Below, in pieces: positions 18,690 through 28,439 of a stretch of DNA of 64,000 bases. The notes under the pieces are model-generated. The model made no database searches. It saw nothing but the letters and a program-made list of their open reading frames with translations, and was not told the DNA's origin. Each line of letters opens with the position of its first letter. Within the stretch, counting starts at the first letter, position 1. The DNA is from Diplonema japonicum (Eukaryota; Euglenozoa; Diplonemea; Diplonemida; Diplonemidae): positions 376,501 through 440,500 of the forward strand of contig OZ025675.1 of the NCBI GenBank assembly GCA_964019335.1, read 5' to 3'. The position numbers and the translations under genes were made by a program.

Positions 18690-19660
18690 GGCATCCCTGA
18701 ACCATATTTTATTTGAAGTGCATGGCAGTTAACTATTGTCACTTCTAGGGCCCACCAGAAGAGTCCGCAACACCCAACGAAATGCAAGCCCCTCACAGCA
18801 GGGCTTCGGCCAGACCCACAGTCGAAAAGTAGCTATCGCAAATTACCGTGTTGTCATTTCCCCGGAAAGGCTCTGTTAACCCCAGCCCCGCTTTTTCCAC
18901 AACACTGAAATCTTCAAGTGCGTGCCCCTCGATTTTGGTGGATGTGAAACGCAAAAGATAACCCGTGCTCGCGCAGTTTAGGCAGTAGATTTTTATGCCA
19001 TATCTTTTACGCTTGAAAGGACAGTAGACCCGCAGCCCCCAATTGCCCCGTGAAGGTACGAGTGTCTCGTCAATGCTTAAATATTTTCCTGACACTGCTG
19101 CTTTTGCCCACTTGTCACCAATTCTGTCCAGAAACCCCCGTATCTTCACAACACATCACCGTTTGACTCTTCTGTGTGAGTGAAGCGGAGGCTACTTTTG
19201 ATTTCCCAGTAGCGTCTCCTGGGCATCGTGTTACTGAAAAGGGGGATTTTCATGGGTCCTGTGGACCAATACGACTGCTGATTCTGGGCACGCCGTAAAC
19301 CCATCGCAATGCTCAATCCGAGTAAGCGGTGGAGTCTTGGGTCGAAATTTTATCAATCTCAGCGTCCTTTTGCCTGTTTGTCTCTTCTTGGATGACGTCT
19401 GTTAGCTTCTTATAAAAAAGCCGAAGGAATAACCATTTTGCGTCGTCAGGTTTCTGCGTACCACGGGACAGCTTTTTTTCTCCCCACTGGCCTATTTTAT
19501 GGTCTCTATGGGTACCAACTCCCTTACCCATGAAGGTTGGACCTCGTCCGTAGCTGTTTTGGCTTTACCTTTGCGTTTTTTGGGAACAATTTGGGCACAG
19601 TATGCACACCCGTTATTTTGCGTTTTTAGCCTATCTACTCGGATTTGGGACCCACTTGGT
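18690..19660 (-). pseudogene. Degenerate piggyBac transposase (element 1)
   Basis: Pieces of a piggyBac transposase lie in different frames on the minus strand. 19531-19313 has WLFLRLFYKKLTDVIQEETN, like the N-terminal part of the family. 19149-18793 (118 aa) has the catalytic-domain signature YLSIDETLVPSRGNWGLRVY, YGIKIYCLNCASTGYLLRF and NTVICDSYFSTVGLAEAL, where Asp residues of the DDD triad would lie. Upstream at about 19620-19550, NNGCAYCAQIVPKKRKGK is a small Cys-containing reading frame that may belong. Several frameshifts and stops rule out function. The terminal repeats were not established. It is different in sequence from the element at 58409-60160. Confidence 0.65.
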
Positions 19661-20033
19661 GGGTGGATAACAAGGTAAAGTGATGCAGAGCAGCATTAAT
19701 TGCAGTTGAAAATAACTCCTCACTATAGTCGTGCTTGGAGATCCAGGGGTCGTGGGGACGAAAAAGTACTTAGAGAAAAAAACGATTTTTCAAAACGACA
19801 AATATTTGCGCCTTGGAGTGTTATGGGAAAAAGAAAAAGAAAATACGGTGTGGTTTTTTTTTTTTTTGCTGGTTCGCACAACGAGCAAAAACTAAAACAA
19901 AAATAAAACTAAAAACTTTTAGAGAATACTGCTAAAAGTCCTTTTTTTTTAAATTTTTTTTTCTTTTTAATTTATTTGCTCGGGCGCGGTAGGTGGGCAA
20001 GAAAAAAAGAAGAAGAAAAAAAAAAACAATCAT
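19661..20033. other. Spacer, no gene recognised
   Basis: Mixed sequence with A/T tracts. No ORF has recognisable content. Confidence 0.35.
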
Positions 20034-20312
20034 TAACATCGAGGTGACACAACTCAAAACGGCGCTCAGCACGACCACCACAGTCGGCTCCAAGTGCGCC
20101 ATGAAGATACTGTTCTTTTCTTTTCATTTCCCCCCCCCCTTTTTTTTTTTTTTTTTTTTACTACTTTTAATCCTGAGCAACTCTCTTAAAGATTTTAGGC
20201 TAGAAGAAATGAATAAAAGCAGGGTTTCACTTTATTTCACACCCACAATCATTTTCCAGAAAAATGGGCAGAAAACCGAAGGTGACGAGGGAAGCGAACC
20301 GCTTCCAACGCG
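20034..20312 (+). repeat. Dispersed repeat R1, copy 1 (second copy 35162-35373)
   Basis: From GATACTGTTCTTTTC at 20105 to CGCTTCCAACGC near 20312, the sequence is nearly identical to 35162-35373 apart from tract lengths. The 20034-20085 part is shared with 6825-6875. The end of the repeat contains an ATG (20264) preceded by CATTTTCCAG, that is, a pyrimidine tract plus AG. Confidence 0.65.
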
Positions 20313-20401
20313 TACAAAGCGCAACCTTGAATAGAAGGAAGCTGGGGAAGATGGGGGCGTCTGTAGTCAAACGACACATTTTTTTTTCTTTTTACGCCTA
20401 A
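20264..20401 (+). CDS. Small basic ORF with shared leader (45 aa), uncertain
   Basis: It starts MGRKPKVTREANRFQR inside repeat R1 and then diverges from the copy at 35325 (VQSATLNRRKLGKMG...). The product is Lys/Arg-rich and matches no family I know. A splice-acceptor-like TTTTCCAG lies just before the ATG. It could be a first exon, a transposon-borne ORF or chance. Confidence 0.25.
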   Translation: MGRKPKVTREANRFQRVQSATLNRRKLGKMGASVVKRHIFFSFYA

Positions 20402-20519
20402 ACCAAACATGCAATCCACGGGTAACGTGACAGTCACTCCGCCGCTAGGCAGTATCCGCCAGCAACTGCCACCTGTCACCCTGGCACAGACCTCCCTGAA
20501 ATGAATCGCTTAAGGGGAG
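20361..20519. repeat. Repeat partly shared with 43411-43467
   Basis: GTCTGTAGTCAAAC-ACACATT and TGAAATGA-TCGCTTAAGGGGAG occur in the same order in both places. This copy has about 90 extra bases between the two blocks. The type is unknown. Confidence 0.45.
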
Positions 20520-20870
20520 GTGAGGGGGGGGGGGGGGGGGGGGGAAGTACCAGTCTTGTTTTGAGAGGGTAATCACAAACTTTCACCTGCCTCACTTTTG
20601 TGCATAATACTTTCTTTTCCACATTCCACCGTTGGCTCCACCAGGGAAAATTAAAAAAAAAAATATATATATATATATAAAAAAAAAAAAAGGGAAAAAG
20701 CAGAAATAGTGGAAAAAGACACATATACGCACATTTCTTTTTTTTTAAAAAAGAAATATTTAAAAAAAACAAGAAAAAGAATAATTCACACCGAAGAAGA
20801 ACTTATTTCAGGAATCCTTAAGAAGGGCCTCCCCGAGATCCTGATAGAACAGAGAAGAAGAAGAAGAAGG

Positions 20871-20904
<34 letters not shown>

Positions 20905-20923
20905 AACCGTCTAAAAAAGGAGT
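20520..20923. other. Spacer 3' of array copy 4
   Basis: G-tract at 20525-20544, (TA)n at 20663-20679 and A-tract at 20870-20901. No gene is supported. Confidence 0.45.
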
Positions 20924-22768
20924 TCAGTAAACCTGTCTCCGTGTCTCAACTGGCACCTTGTCAAGGATGATGTCTATTAAGGCAGCCGCCAGAGGTTCGT
21001 TTCTGTAGCTTTCAAGCAGGCCTACAGCCTCCTCTTGTGCATGCCGGCTTTTAAGACATTCTCCTAGCAGGTACAGCTTCGCTGCCTCATTATATCTTGA
21101 CCAGTGCTTCGCCACCGATTGCTCCAACGCGTACATCCACTCCTGGTTGGCTGTGTTGCTCAGCCCAACAGGGAAGATATTGACACCAGTAGTCTGGGTT
21201 ACAGCTTCCCACAGGACGGCCTCAAGCTCCTTGCCACATTTTATAAAGGTGACCGCCTTGAGGACAATGCGCATTTCCTGTGTGACAGAGGCGTCCATGT
21301 AGGCAGCAGTGTTGCACACAACCCCAATACCCCACTCCGCACCGAGCCTCTCGTACACAGATGTTAAAACCGCCGCGTGTCCCATGATGCTGAACCGCCT
21401 CACCTCGTGGTCTCCAAGATCCCCTACCAGAACCTTCCCGCCACACACGCCTATATTGACTTCTGTCTTTTCCATCTTTTCTTGTTTTAGGGCGATTGCG
21501 GTTTTGACAGCAGCCAATGCGTGTTGGAGGCACCTCCTTGCCGCGTTGAACGAGGCGTGCACGTGGTCCCCGACGAACAGGTCCAGCATCCCCTTCTGTG
21601 CACGGATGACGTTCAGCGCCAAACCTGTCATCTTCGTGTGCAAGCGAGTAAACTCCACGGGGTCAGCATCTGCGACCACAATAGAGTTCCTCATGTTCAT
21701 CACCAGCATCGTCGCCCTTATGGGTGTCAGCATCATGGTCAAAGAATTTTGCAATTCTGACTGCACCGAAGGTGTTTGCGTGTGACTCTGCGACTCTGTT
21801 GGTATATGTGATTTCTGCGACTGGGTACGGGTAGCATCCCTTGACTGTGTGTGCGTGGCGTCCCTAGACTGCGTCACTGTGAACGACTCAGTTGGGCCCT
21901 CGTCTTCAATGAGCTCCTCGATCGCATCCAGCCCAAGAATACAGGACTGCGGGAGGTAAGGTTTATACGACCGGAGGTTCACAAGAATGGTGTGAAGCGC
22001 TTCGTGCAGCTTGTCGGGGAGGTCATCGCGTGAACCTTCAAGCGCCACGCCGGCCTCTTCAAGCTTGAACCCTGCAAGGAAGGAGGCCACGTCGCGTGCT
22101 GCAAGAACACCCAGTTCCAACTTCCGTTTTTCAGCGAGAACCTCTTCAGCGAAACCTCTTGTGAAGTAGAAATCAAGGAGGAAGATTGCGATGGTGACGA
22201 AAAACGTAAGCCCGGCGCCTTCAGCCGAACGTTTACAAGGGAGAGCCTCACAGTTGCAAACCCTTTCATTCCGGTAACGGCTGTCGCCGTTGAAGTCAGA
22301 ACCACCGATGTCGAGGAGGCCGAATCGGGTGATCGTTTCAGCAGTGGTGAGAAGGAGCCAGAGACAGAGGCAGAAGACGACTATTACAGATGACCTCCTG
22401 CGCACTCGGCACACCAGAAGCACATCAACTACTATGACTGCAAATGCCCACATTCTTGGTATCATGGCACCCATTGCATTGAGGTCTACAAAGATGACGA
22501 TGATGAGGTCCACAAAGCCCATGAGCTCCACAAAGGTGTCGGAGGGCTTCTTGTTCACAAACAGCCACACCAAGGCAAGCCCGTTACCCCCAGTAGCAAT
22601 GAAGCCTGCGATCCTCGCGGTCAGGAGGTCCGTGATGAATAAACCGAAGGTACCGAAGAGGAACTGAACCAGAAAGAACCACAGAAGAACCTTCTTTCGC
22701 TTGACCATCACCTCATCGTCGTCGGGGAGGGCGAGCTTGCTGATTAGCCATTTGTGCAGGAACCACAT
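20924..22768 (-). CDS. Membrane pseudo-adenylate cyclase (array copy 4)
   Basis: The protein has 614 residues and starts MWFLHKWLISKLALPDDDEV. Six membrane segments are followed by CNCEALPCKR, the linker helix and NLRSYKPYLPQS. The variable linker is unusual: a short imperfect repeat, SRDATHTQ / SRDATRTQ, in an SQ/TQ-rich run (VTQSRD...TQSQKS...TESQSHTQTPS). The degenerate cyclase region is the most divergent at its start (LVMNMRNSIVVADADPVEF, LHTKMTGLALNVIRAQKG) but keeps FVGDHVHASFNAARRC and GDLGDHEVRRFSIMGH. It is predicted non-catalytic. The C-terminus has EWMYALEQSVAKHWSRYNEAA and ends QVY. An in-frame Met five codons upstream (MGGRG) is possible, but siblings begin at MW. CACACAG lies 15 nt before the ATG. 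Confidence 0.82.
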   Translation of the reverse strand: MWFLHKWLISKLALPDDDEVMVKRKKVLLWFFLVQFLFGTFGLFITDLLTARIAGFIATGGNGLALVWLFVNKKPSDTFVELMGFVDLIIVIFVDLNAMGAMIPRMWAFAVIVVDVLLVCRVRRRSSVIVVFCLCLWLLLTTAETITRFGLLDIGGSDFNGDSRYRNERVCNCEALPCKRSAEGAGLTFFVTIAIFLLDFYFTRGFAEEVLAEKRKLELGVLAARDVASFLAGFKLEEAGVALEGSRDDLPDKLHEALHTILVNLRSYKPYLPQSCILGLDAIEELIEDEGPTESFTVTQSRDATHTQSRDATRTQSQKSHIPTESQSHTQTPSVQSELQNSLTMMLTPIRATMLVMNMRNSIVVADADPVEFTRLHTKMTGLALNVIRAQKGMLDLFVGDHVHASFNAARRCLQHALAAVKTAIALKQEKMEKTEVNIGVCGGKVLVGDLGDHEVRRFSIMGHAAVLTSVYERLGAEWGIGVVCNTAAYMDASVTQEMRIVLKAVTFIKCGKELEAVLWEAVTQTTGVNIFPVGLSNTANQEWMYALEQSVAKHWSRYNEAAKLYLLGECLKSRHAQEEAVGLLESYRNEPLAAALIDIILDKVPVETRRQVY

Positions 22769-23668
22769 CCCCCTTCCCCCCACTGTGTGGAGTACTTATA
22801 GCGTGACGTGAGATGAAAATATGAGACAGTGGGCGATATTCCTTTAGGCCCGGTAATTGTTTTCTTGCGAGTCTGCGTGGAAATAAAGGCAGCCCTCATT
22901 CTCTGTAAAAGGGGAACGTTGGCAAACAGAAAAGAAGAAGAAAAGAAAAATGACTAGTTGTGCAACCTAACGGTGAGCCTACAAGTTGCAGCAAGAATTG
23001 GGGAGAAAAGGGGGAACTACAAGAGGTAGTCTTTGGCGCCCCATTTATTTCCTTTTTCTTTTTTCTTTTTTTCTTTTTGAGAAGTGGGAGGGTTCTTGAA
23101 AAAGGTTTTCTTTTTTTCGTTTATTTCTTTGTAGAACCACAACTTGTTCGTTTGCAAAGGAGAAGATATCTGATTGCTAACCGAAAGATGGTTACTACGT
23201 AAGGAGAAGGGGAAGATTGGAAAGAAGGGGAGAGCGGGGGGTAGAAGGGGATCAAAAAAAAAAGGGCGATGCAAAAATCACTGCACGGGTTTAAAAAGCG
23301 CCTTTTTATTTTGCATCACTTCCCGAACTGAAGGGTTGTTTGTTCCTGGCCAATCCGGAGTTGCGAAAAAAAAAAAAAAAAAAAAAAAACTGAGGTAATT
23401 CCTTAACCGACTATTTGAGGGGGGGGGGGGGAAATAAGTTCTAGAAACAGAGAAAGAAAAGAGGGAAAAAGAAGAAATAAAACCAGGTATTTCTTCTTTT
23501 TTTTTTTTATTCTCCCGCGGAAGTAACATGAAACTACATCCTTTACGCGGCACAATTGGCGCAGACAGAGGAGTAGCAAAACGATCCTGCCGCAAAAGAA
23601 ATAGATTTTAGAAGAAAACGTTGTAGGTGGTCGCATGGCCGTTGAACGGGATGGATAAACAGATTACT
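22769..23668. other. Spacer between array copies 4 and 5
   Basis: Mixed and homopolymer sequence, including GGGGAACGTTGGCAAA at about 22912, part of the repeat also seen at 39608. No gene is recognised. Confidence 0.4.
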
Positions 23669-25468
23669 TCAGTACTGCTGCCGCCACCGCACTACTGGTG
23701 TCCTGCTGACAATCAAGTCAGACAAAGTCGCAGCCAAAGGCTCGTTTGTGTAGCATCGAAGCATTTCCAACGCCTCACTCCCACTAGGGTCGATCTTACC
23801 ATGCAGGTATAGTTTCGCTGCCTCGTTGTACTTCACCCAGTACTTCGCCCGAGACTCGTCCAGTGCGTACATCCACTCCTGGTCTAGGTGGGATTGGCTT
23901 TCTGCCTGCACAGGCCTATTTGGTGCCCTCATGGAACCTGGCGGTGTTAAGGGTGGAGTAGAAGGGTCAGGATCTTCGCTCATTACCTTCTCCCACAGGA
24001 CAGCTTCTTTTTCTTCGGTGTGCTTCACAAAGGTGACCGCCTTGAGGATGATGCGCATTTCTTGTGTGACAGAGGCATCGATGAAGGCAGCGGTGTTGCA
24101 CACAACCCCAATGCCCCACTCCGCACCGAGCCTCTCGTACACAGATGTCAGAACCGCCGCGTGTCCCATGATGCTGAACCGCCTCACCTCGTTGTTCCCA
24201 AGGTCTCCCACCAGAACCTTCCCACTGCACACGGCCACGTTCACTTCCATGTTGTGGCACAGTTTTAATCGTTTTAGTACGGTTGCTGTCTTCACCGCCG
24301 CCACTGCGTGTTGGACGCATTTCCTTGCCGCGTTGAACGAGGCGTGCACGTGGTCCCCGACGAACAGGTCCAGCATCCCCTTCTGTGCACGAACAGCGTG
24401 CAGCTTCGCGTGGAGGCGGCTGAACTCAACAGGTTCCGCCTCCGCTGTTTTGATCGAGTTCTTCATGTTCATCACCAGCATCGTCGCCCTTGTGGGTGTC
24501 AGAACATGAAGTGCCGGTGCTTGTGAGTCAGAAAGGACAGATGGAGTGCACGCTGTGTGTGACTCCGACTGCGACTGCGACTGTGTGTGTGAATATGTAC
24601 TCTCGTTGTCAGAACTATCAGAATCGCCACCCCCCTGCAGACAGGACTGGGGGAGGTAAGGTTTATACGACCGGAGGTTCACAAGAATGGTGTGAAGCGC
24701 TTCGTGCAGCTTGTCGGGGAGGTCTTCCTTCGAAAGGTCGAGGTGGGCGTCTGCCTCTTCAAGCTTGAACCCTGCAAGGAAGGAGGCCACGTCGCGTGCT
24801 GCAAGAACACCCAGTTCCAACTTCCGTTTTTCAGCGAGAACCTCATCAGCGAAACCCCTTGTGAAGTAGAAGTCGAGGAGGAAGATGGCTGACATGATAA
24901 TATAAATCAGGAAGACGCTGGGCGCCTTCCTTGTGCACGGCATCGTCTCGCACTGGCAGGTGTTGTTGTAACGAAATTCTTGGTCGCCGTTGAAATCGCC
25001 GTCACCGATGTCCAGGAGGCCGAAGCGGGTGGCTTGTTCAAGACTGGTGATGAACAACCAGAGGCAGAGGGAGATGATGACGACGATGGAGGACCTTGAC
25101 CTGATCCTGCACACGAGCATTACATCGACTATGATTAAAGTAAGGGGCCACAGCCTTGGAGTCATGCCCCCTAATGCATTTAAATCCGTAAAAATGACAG
25201 CAATGAGGTCGGAGTAGGCAATCAGTTCTATGAAGGTGTCGGAGGGCTTCTTGTTCACAAACAGCCACACCAGGGCTAATGAATTCCCGATTATGCATAG
25301 GTACGAGGCAATTTTTGCTGTCGTGAATGCTGTGACTGACGATCCGCCTATGCCGATGAGTAGGGTTATGATGATGAACCAAAGAAGGATCTTCTTTCGC
25401 TTGACCATCACCTCATCGTCGTCGGGGAGGGCGAGCTTGCTGATAAGCCAGTTGTGCAGCGACCACAT
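23669..25468 (-). CDS. Membrane pseudo-adenylate cyclase (array copy 5)
   Basis: The protein has 599 residues and starts MWSLHNWLISKLALPDDDEV. The array architecture is complete: six membrane segments, CQCETMPCTR loop, linker helix EADAHLDLSKEDLPDK, NLRSYKPYLPQS, and an SHTQSQSQSES linker. The degenerate domain has LVMNMKNS and FVGDHVHASFNA. A 15-bp in-frame deletion removes five residues (VIGFA in siblings), so SRLHAK runs directly into LHAVRAQKG. The C-terminus ends QQY. The minus-strand leader has CTCACCACTATTACAG with AG about 30 nt before the ATG. It is predicted non-catalytic. Confidence 0.82.
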   Translation of the reverse strand: MWSLHNWLISKLALPDDDEVMVKRKKILLWFIIITLLIGIGGSSVTAFTTAKIASYLCIIGNSLALVWLFVNKKPSDTFIELIAYSDLIAVIFTDLNALGGMTPRLWPLTLIIVDVMLVCRIRSRSSIVVIISLCLWLFITSLEQATRFGLLDIGDGDFNGDQEFRYNNTCQCETMPCTRKAPSVFLIYIIMSAIFLLDFYFTRGFADEVLAEKRKLELGVLAARDVASFLAGFKLEEADAHLDLSKEDLPDKLHEALHTILVNLRSYKPYLPQSCLQGGGDSDSSDNESTYSHTQSQSQSESHTACTPSVLSDSQAPALHVLTPTRATMLVMNMKNSIKTAEAEPVEFSRLHAKLHAVRAQKGMLDLFVGDHVHASFNAARKCVQHAVAAVKTATVLKRLKLCHNMEVNVAVCSGKVLVGDLGNNEVRRFSIMGHAAVLTSVYERLGAEWGIGVVCNTAAFIDASVTQEMRIILKAVTFVKHTEEKEAVLWEKVMSEDPDPSTPPLTPPGSMRAPNRPVQAESQSHLDQEWMYALDESRAKYWVKYNEAAKLYLHGKIDPSGSEALEMLRCYTNEPLAATLSDLIVSRTPVVRWRQQY

Positions 25469-26738
25469 TTTCTCTTCCCCCCCCCCCCCGCTTAAAGCTG
25501 TAATAGTGGTGAGGGGAGAATCTTTTTAAGAAAAAAATATATATAAAAAAAAAAGAAGAGTTTGTTTTACTTACTTTGAGGGAGAGAAAAAAAAAGGGGG
25601 AGGGTCCCCCCCTGCTTTTTTTTTTTTACTGTGTTAGGAGTAAACGTGTGATGAATATAACATAAATATGACCCGTCCAGCTAAAAGGTTCGTAGGTCTT
25701 TTTTTTTTTTTTTTTTTTTTATTTGGTTTTGTTTGTCAAAAGTTCGTTGTTGTGGCACCACTTTGTGTCCCAACAAGAAAACCTTTTCAAAAGCTCAAAA
25801 AAAAGTGGAAAAAACAGTAATCACTTTTAGCTGGATGAGTCGTACGGGAAAAAGAATACGTGATTTTGCGAGAGAAGTCCCTGTAGTGCAGTTTGTAGGA
25901 AAAGGGGGGGATTGATGGGGGCGGACGTGATTTATAACCGATGGCGGTTCTTTCTTCTCTTCTTCTGCGACTCGTGGGGGCAAAGCGTGCGAGGGGAACG
26001 CATTCAGCTGATTGCCAAAAAAAAAAAAAAAAAAAATCGAGGAGAAAAAGAAAAAAGAAGAAAGTTAAGCCTTGGAAGAAAAAAAAAAAAAAGAAAAAGT
26101 GCAGTTCCACCGACCTGTGAAACAACGAAGAGAGGGAAGTTATTCTTCTGCCACTGTCAAGTATTAACTTTATGGCTTTTTTTTTTTTTTTTTTTTTTTT
26201 TTGCACCTTCTTTCCAGGCTTGTTAGTAGCCGCTGATTCTAGAATCTGAATTTCTTAACGCTTCTAACGCCCGGAATGTTTCTTTTTTTTTTTTTTTTTT
26301 GTTCTTTCTTTTTTTTTTTTTTGTTGTTGTTGTCGTTGTATCTTGGAAAAATTGGGAGATAGAGTCAATTGTATTGAAAAATGTAAAAAAGAAAAAAAAA
26401 AAAAAAAAAAATACTGCAAAGGAAACCGTTCGGCATACAAAAAAAAAAAAAAAAAAGAAAGAAAAATATCTGAGTTAAAAGAAAAAGAAAAGAAGTCGGC
26501 AACTTTTATAGATGACTCATTTTATTATTCATAAATAAACAAAACCACACAATTGAGGTATACACACCGCAACAAGAATCGAATTTTTTTCGTTGGGAAA
26601 AAGTACTTAGAGAATTGGCCTCATTTTTTTTGGGGGGGGGTTTTTTGAAACGATGCCATATAAAAAAAAAAAAAAAAAAAGAAAAGATGAGATAAAAAGG
26701 AGGTCCCTGTTTTGGAACGTCCCCCTTGTCTCTACTTA

Positions 26739-26776
<38 letters not shown>
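25469..26776. other. Homopolymer-rich spacer
   Basis: Dense A and T tracts (25698-25721, 26017-26036, 26177-26202, 26281-26300, 26396-26411, 26741-26776). The ORFs are tract artefacts. No feature is recognised. Confidence 0.45.
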
Positions 26777-26778
<2 letters not shown>

Positions 26779-26779
<1 letters not shown>

Positions 26780-27227
26780 TGTAAAACAGGGCTCCCGGTT
26801 CAAAATGGGTTTTTTTCGATGGACCTGCGGTGCTTTTTGACCAATTTTTTGACCCTTTTTTTCAAAAAAATAAAAATAGGGGGGGGTTCTCGACATGAGC
26901 TGCCGATTCAGCGAGCTTCATGATTGCTCCATCAAGCAACCCGTTCACAGAACCGATGGGGGGGAACTCTTCTGCAGTTTATTATTCAGTGGGTGCAGGC
27001 AATGCAATGCGGACTAAAACCACACACCCCGTGATTAATAAAAAGAGAAAGATTCCTCACAAAGGGGCAACCCCTGCCCCCTTATGGCCTACCGCAGGTA
27101 CTAGAAATTCGCCGGTCCACGTAGACAGGCGACGTTTTCAAAAAGAATTGCTTAGACAGGCGATCGCCGGTCTATCCCCACCTTACCGGGGGGCCTGGTT
27201 TAAAACGAATAATCGGGCGGAAAAAAC

Positions 27228-27264
<37 letters not shown>

Positions 27265-27870
27265 AAAGCCGGACATTTTTCCGTCCGGGAGTTTTTCTGG
27301 GAAGAAGTTTTTTTTTACATATGGGGGGTAGCAGCTCCTGCCACATTTGCCTGGAAGGGCTTTATTCCTTGTGCAGGCTCGTATACCCAAGGCACGTTGA
27401 ACAGCTGGCTTGTGAGGCACCCCTGACACCCCTGACCAGCTCACCCCCCGAGAGGTGGAGGAGAGATAAACTCCTCCCACCAGGCGAAAGCAGCTCCAGC
27501 TTCGAAGGATGCCAAAGCCCGTATTGGGCGATACGCTGCTACCCACGGTGTGGTCGCGCGGAGGAGGGGGTGGAAATAGAAAAGTCCAGTATTTCCGACC
27601 GGAAAGAAAACGACCAAACCTCCCTTACGATACATTCGGTATCTAGGTTACGGAGCTGTTTCTTCCTTTTTGCTATAAAATCATAGATTCTCATGGTTTT
27701 GCCCCGAACGAGCCGATTCTGCTGCTTGTCGACATGACTACAACCCCATATGACACAAACGTGCAGTGCTCTTCTTTCAGGGATAATGGTTTCTTGCGCG
27801 GTTGCCGTTTGCAGCCCAGACTAATAAAAAACCCGGACATTTTTCCTTCCGGGAGTTTTTCGTTTTACAG
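26779..27870 (+). mobile_element. Pogo-like DNA transposon, internally deleted (copy 1)
   Basis: The ends CTGTAAAAC (26779) and GTTTTACAG (27870) are inverted and flanked by TA on both sides, as made by Tc1/mariner/pogo elements. Subterminal modules of the form CCGTCCGGGAGTTTTTC lie near 27280 and 27853. The interior from about 27325 matches the 48.3 kb copy in pieces (GCAGCTCC-GCCAC, GGAAGGGCTTTATTCCTTGT, GAGAGGTGGAGGAGA, GGTTACGGAGCTGTTTCTTC). The DDE region is cut short between about 27690 and 27790. The 5' part (26920-27200) keeps an ORF of about 95 aa (MIAPSSNPFTEPMGGNSSA...) that the other copy lacks. It cannot encode an active transposase. Confidence 0.7.
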
Positions 27871-27872
27871 TA

Positions 27873-28439
27873 TAGATTTTTTCACTATGGTAGGAAGACG
27901 AAGTGGAAAGCAACTTACTACAAAGCGAAAAAGAAAGCGAACAAAGAAAAAAATAGAAAAATCAAAATTAAAAAAAAAAAAAAAAAAAAGAAACCGTCGA
28001 GGAGCACTGATAATTTATCAGTTTTTTTTTTTTCTTCTCTTTTTTCCCTCCTTTCTTTTTTCTTTTTTTTTTTTGCAGAGAACAAGCAAACAAATTTTGA
28101 AAAGAATTGTTATTGCAAAAAAAGAGTACAGGCAGCTTGTCCGTTATCCCTACTGCAGGTGAAAACGGCTTGCACAAACAAAATATGGTTTGCATCGACA
28201 TCGATCCCCCTGAACTAACTGCTGTTCTGTACCCCGAGGGAGCACCTGCAGCCCCGGTGGATCTCGCTTGTCCTCCTAAATCAGGCTTCCACTGCCTGAG
28301 GTGTGGATGTCTAAATGCACAACCAATCAACCGACTCTTTTTTTTTTTTTTTTTTGGATTTTTGTTTAAAAGGCCGACATTCTTTTTGTTTTAAAATAAA
28401 TTCGTTTCCCTCGGCCTTATTTTTTTTCTTCTTTTTTTT
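27873..28439. other. Spacer with an unassigned coding-like segment
   Basis: The plus strand at 28130-28340 reads ACPPKSGFHCLRCGCLNAQP in an open frame. This is Cys-rich and less repetitive than its surroundings, but I cannot assign it. The rest is A/T tract sequence. Confidence 0.3.
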
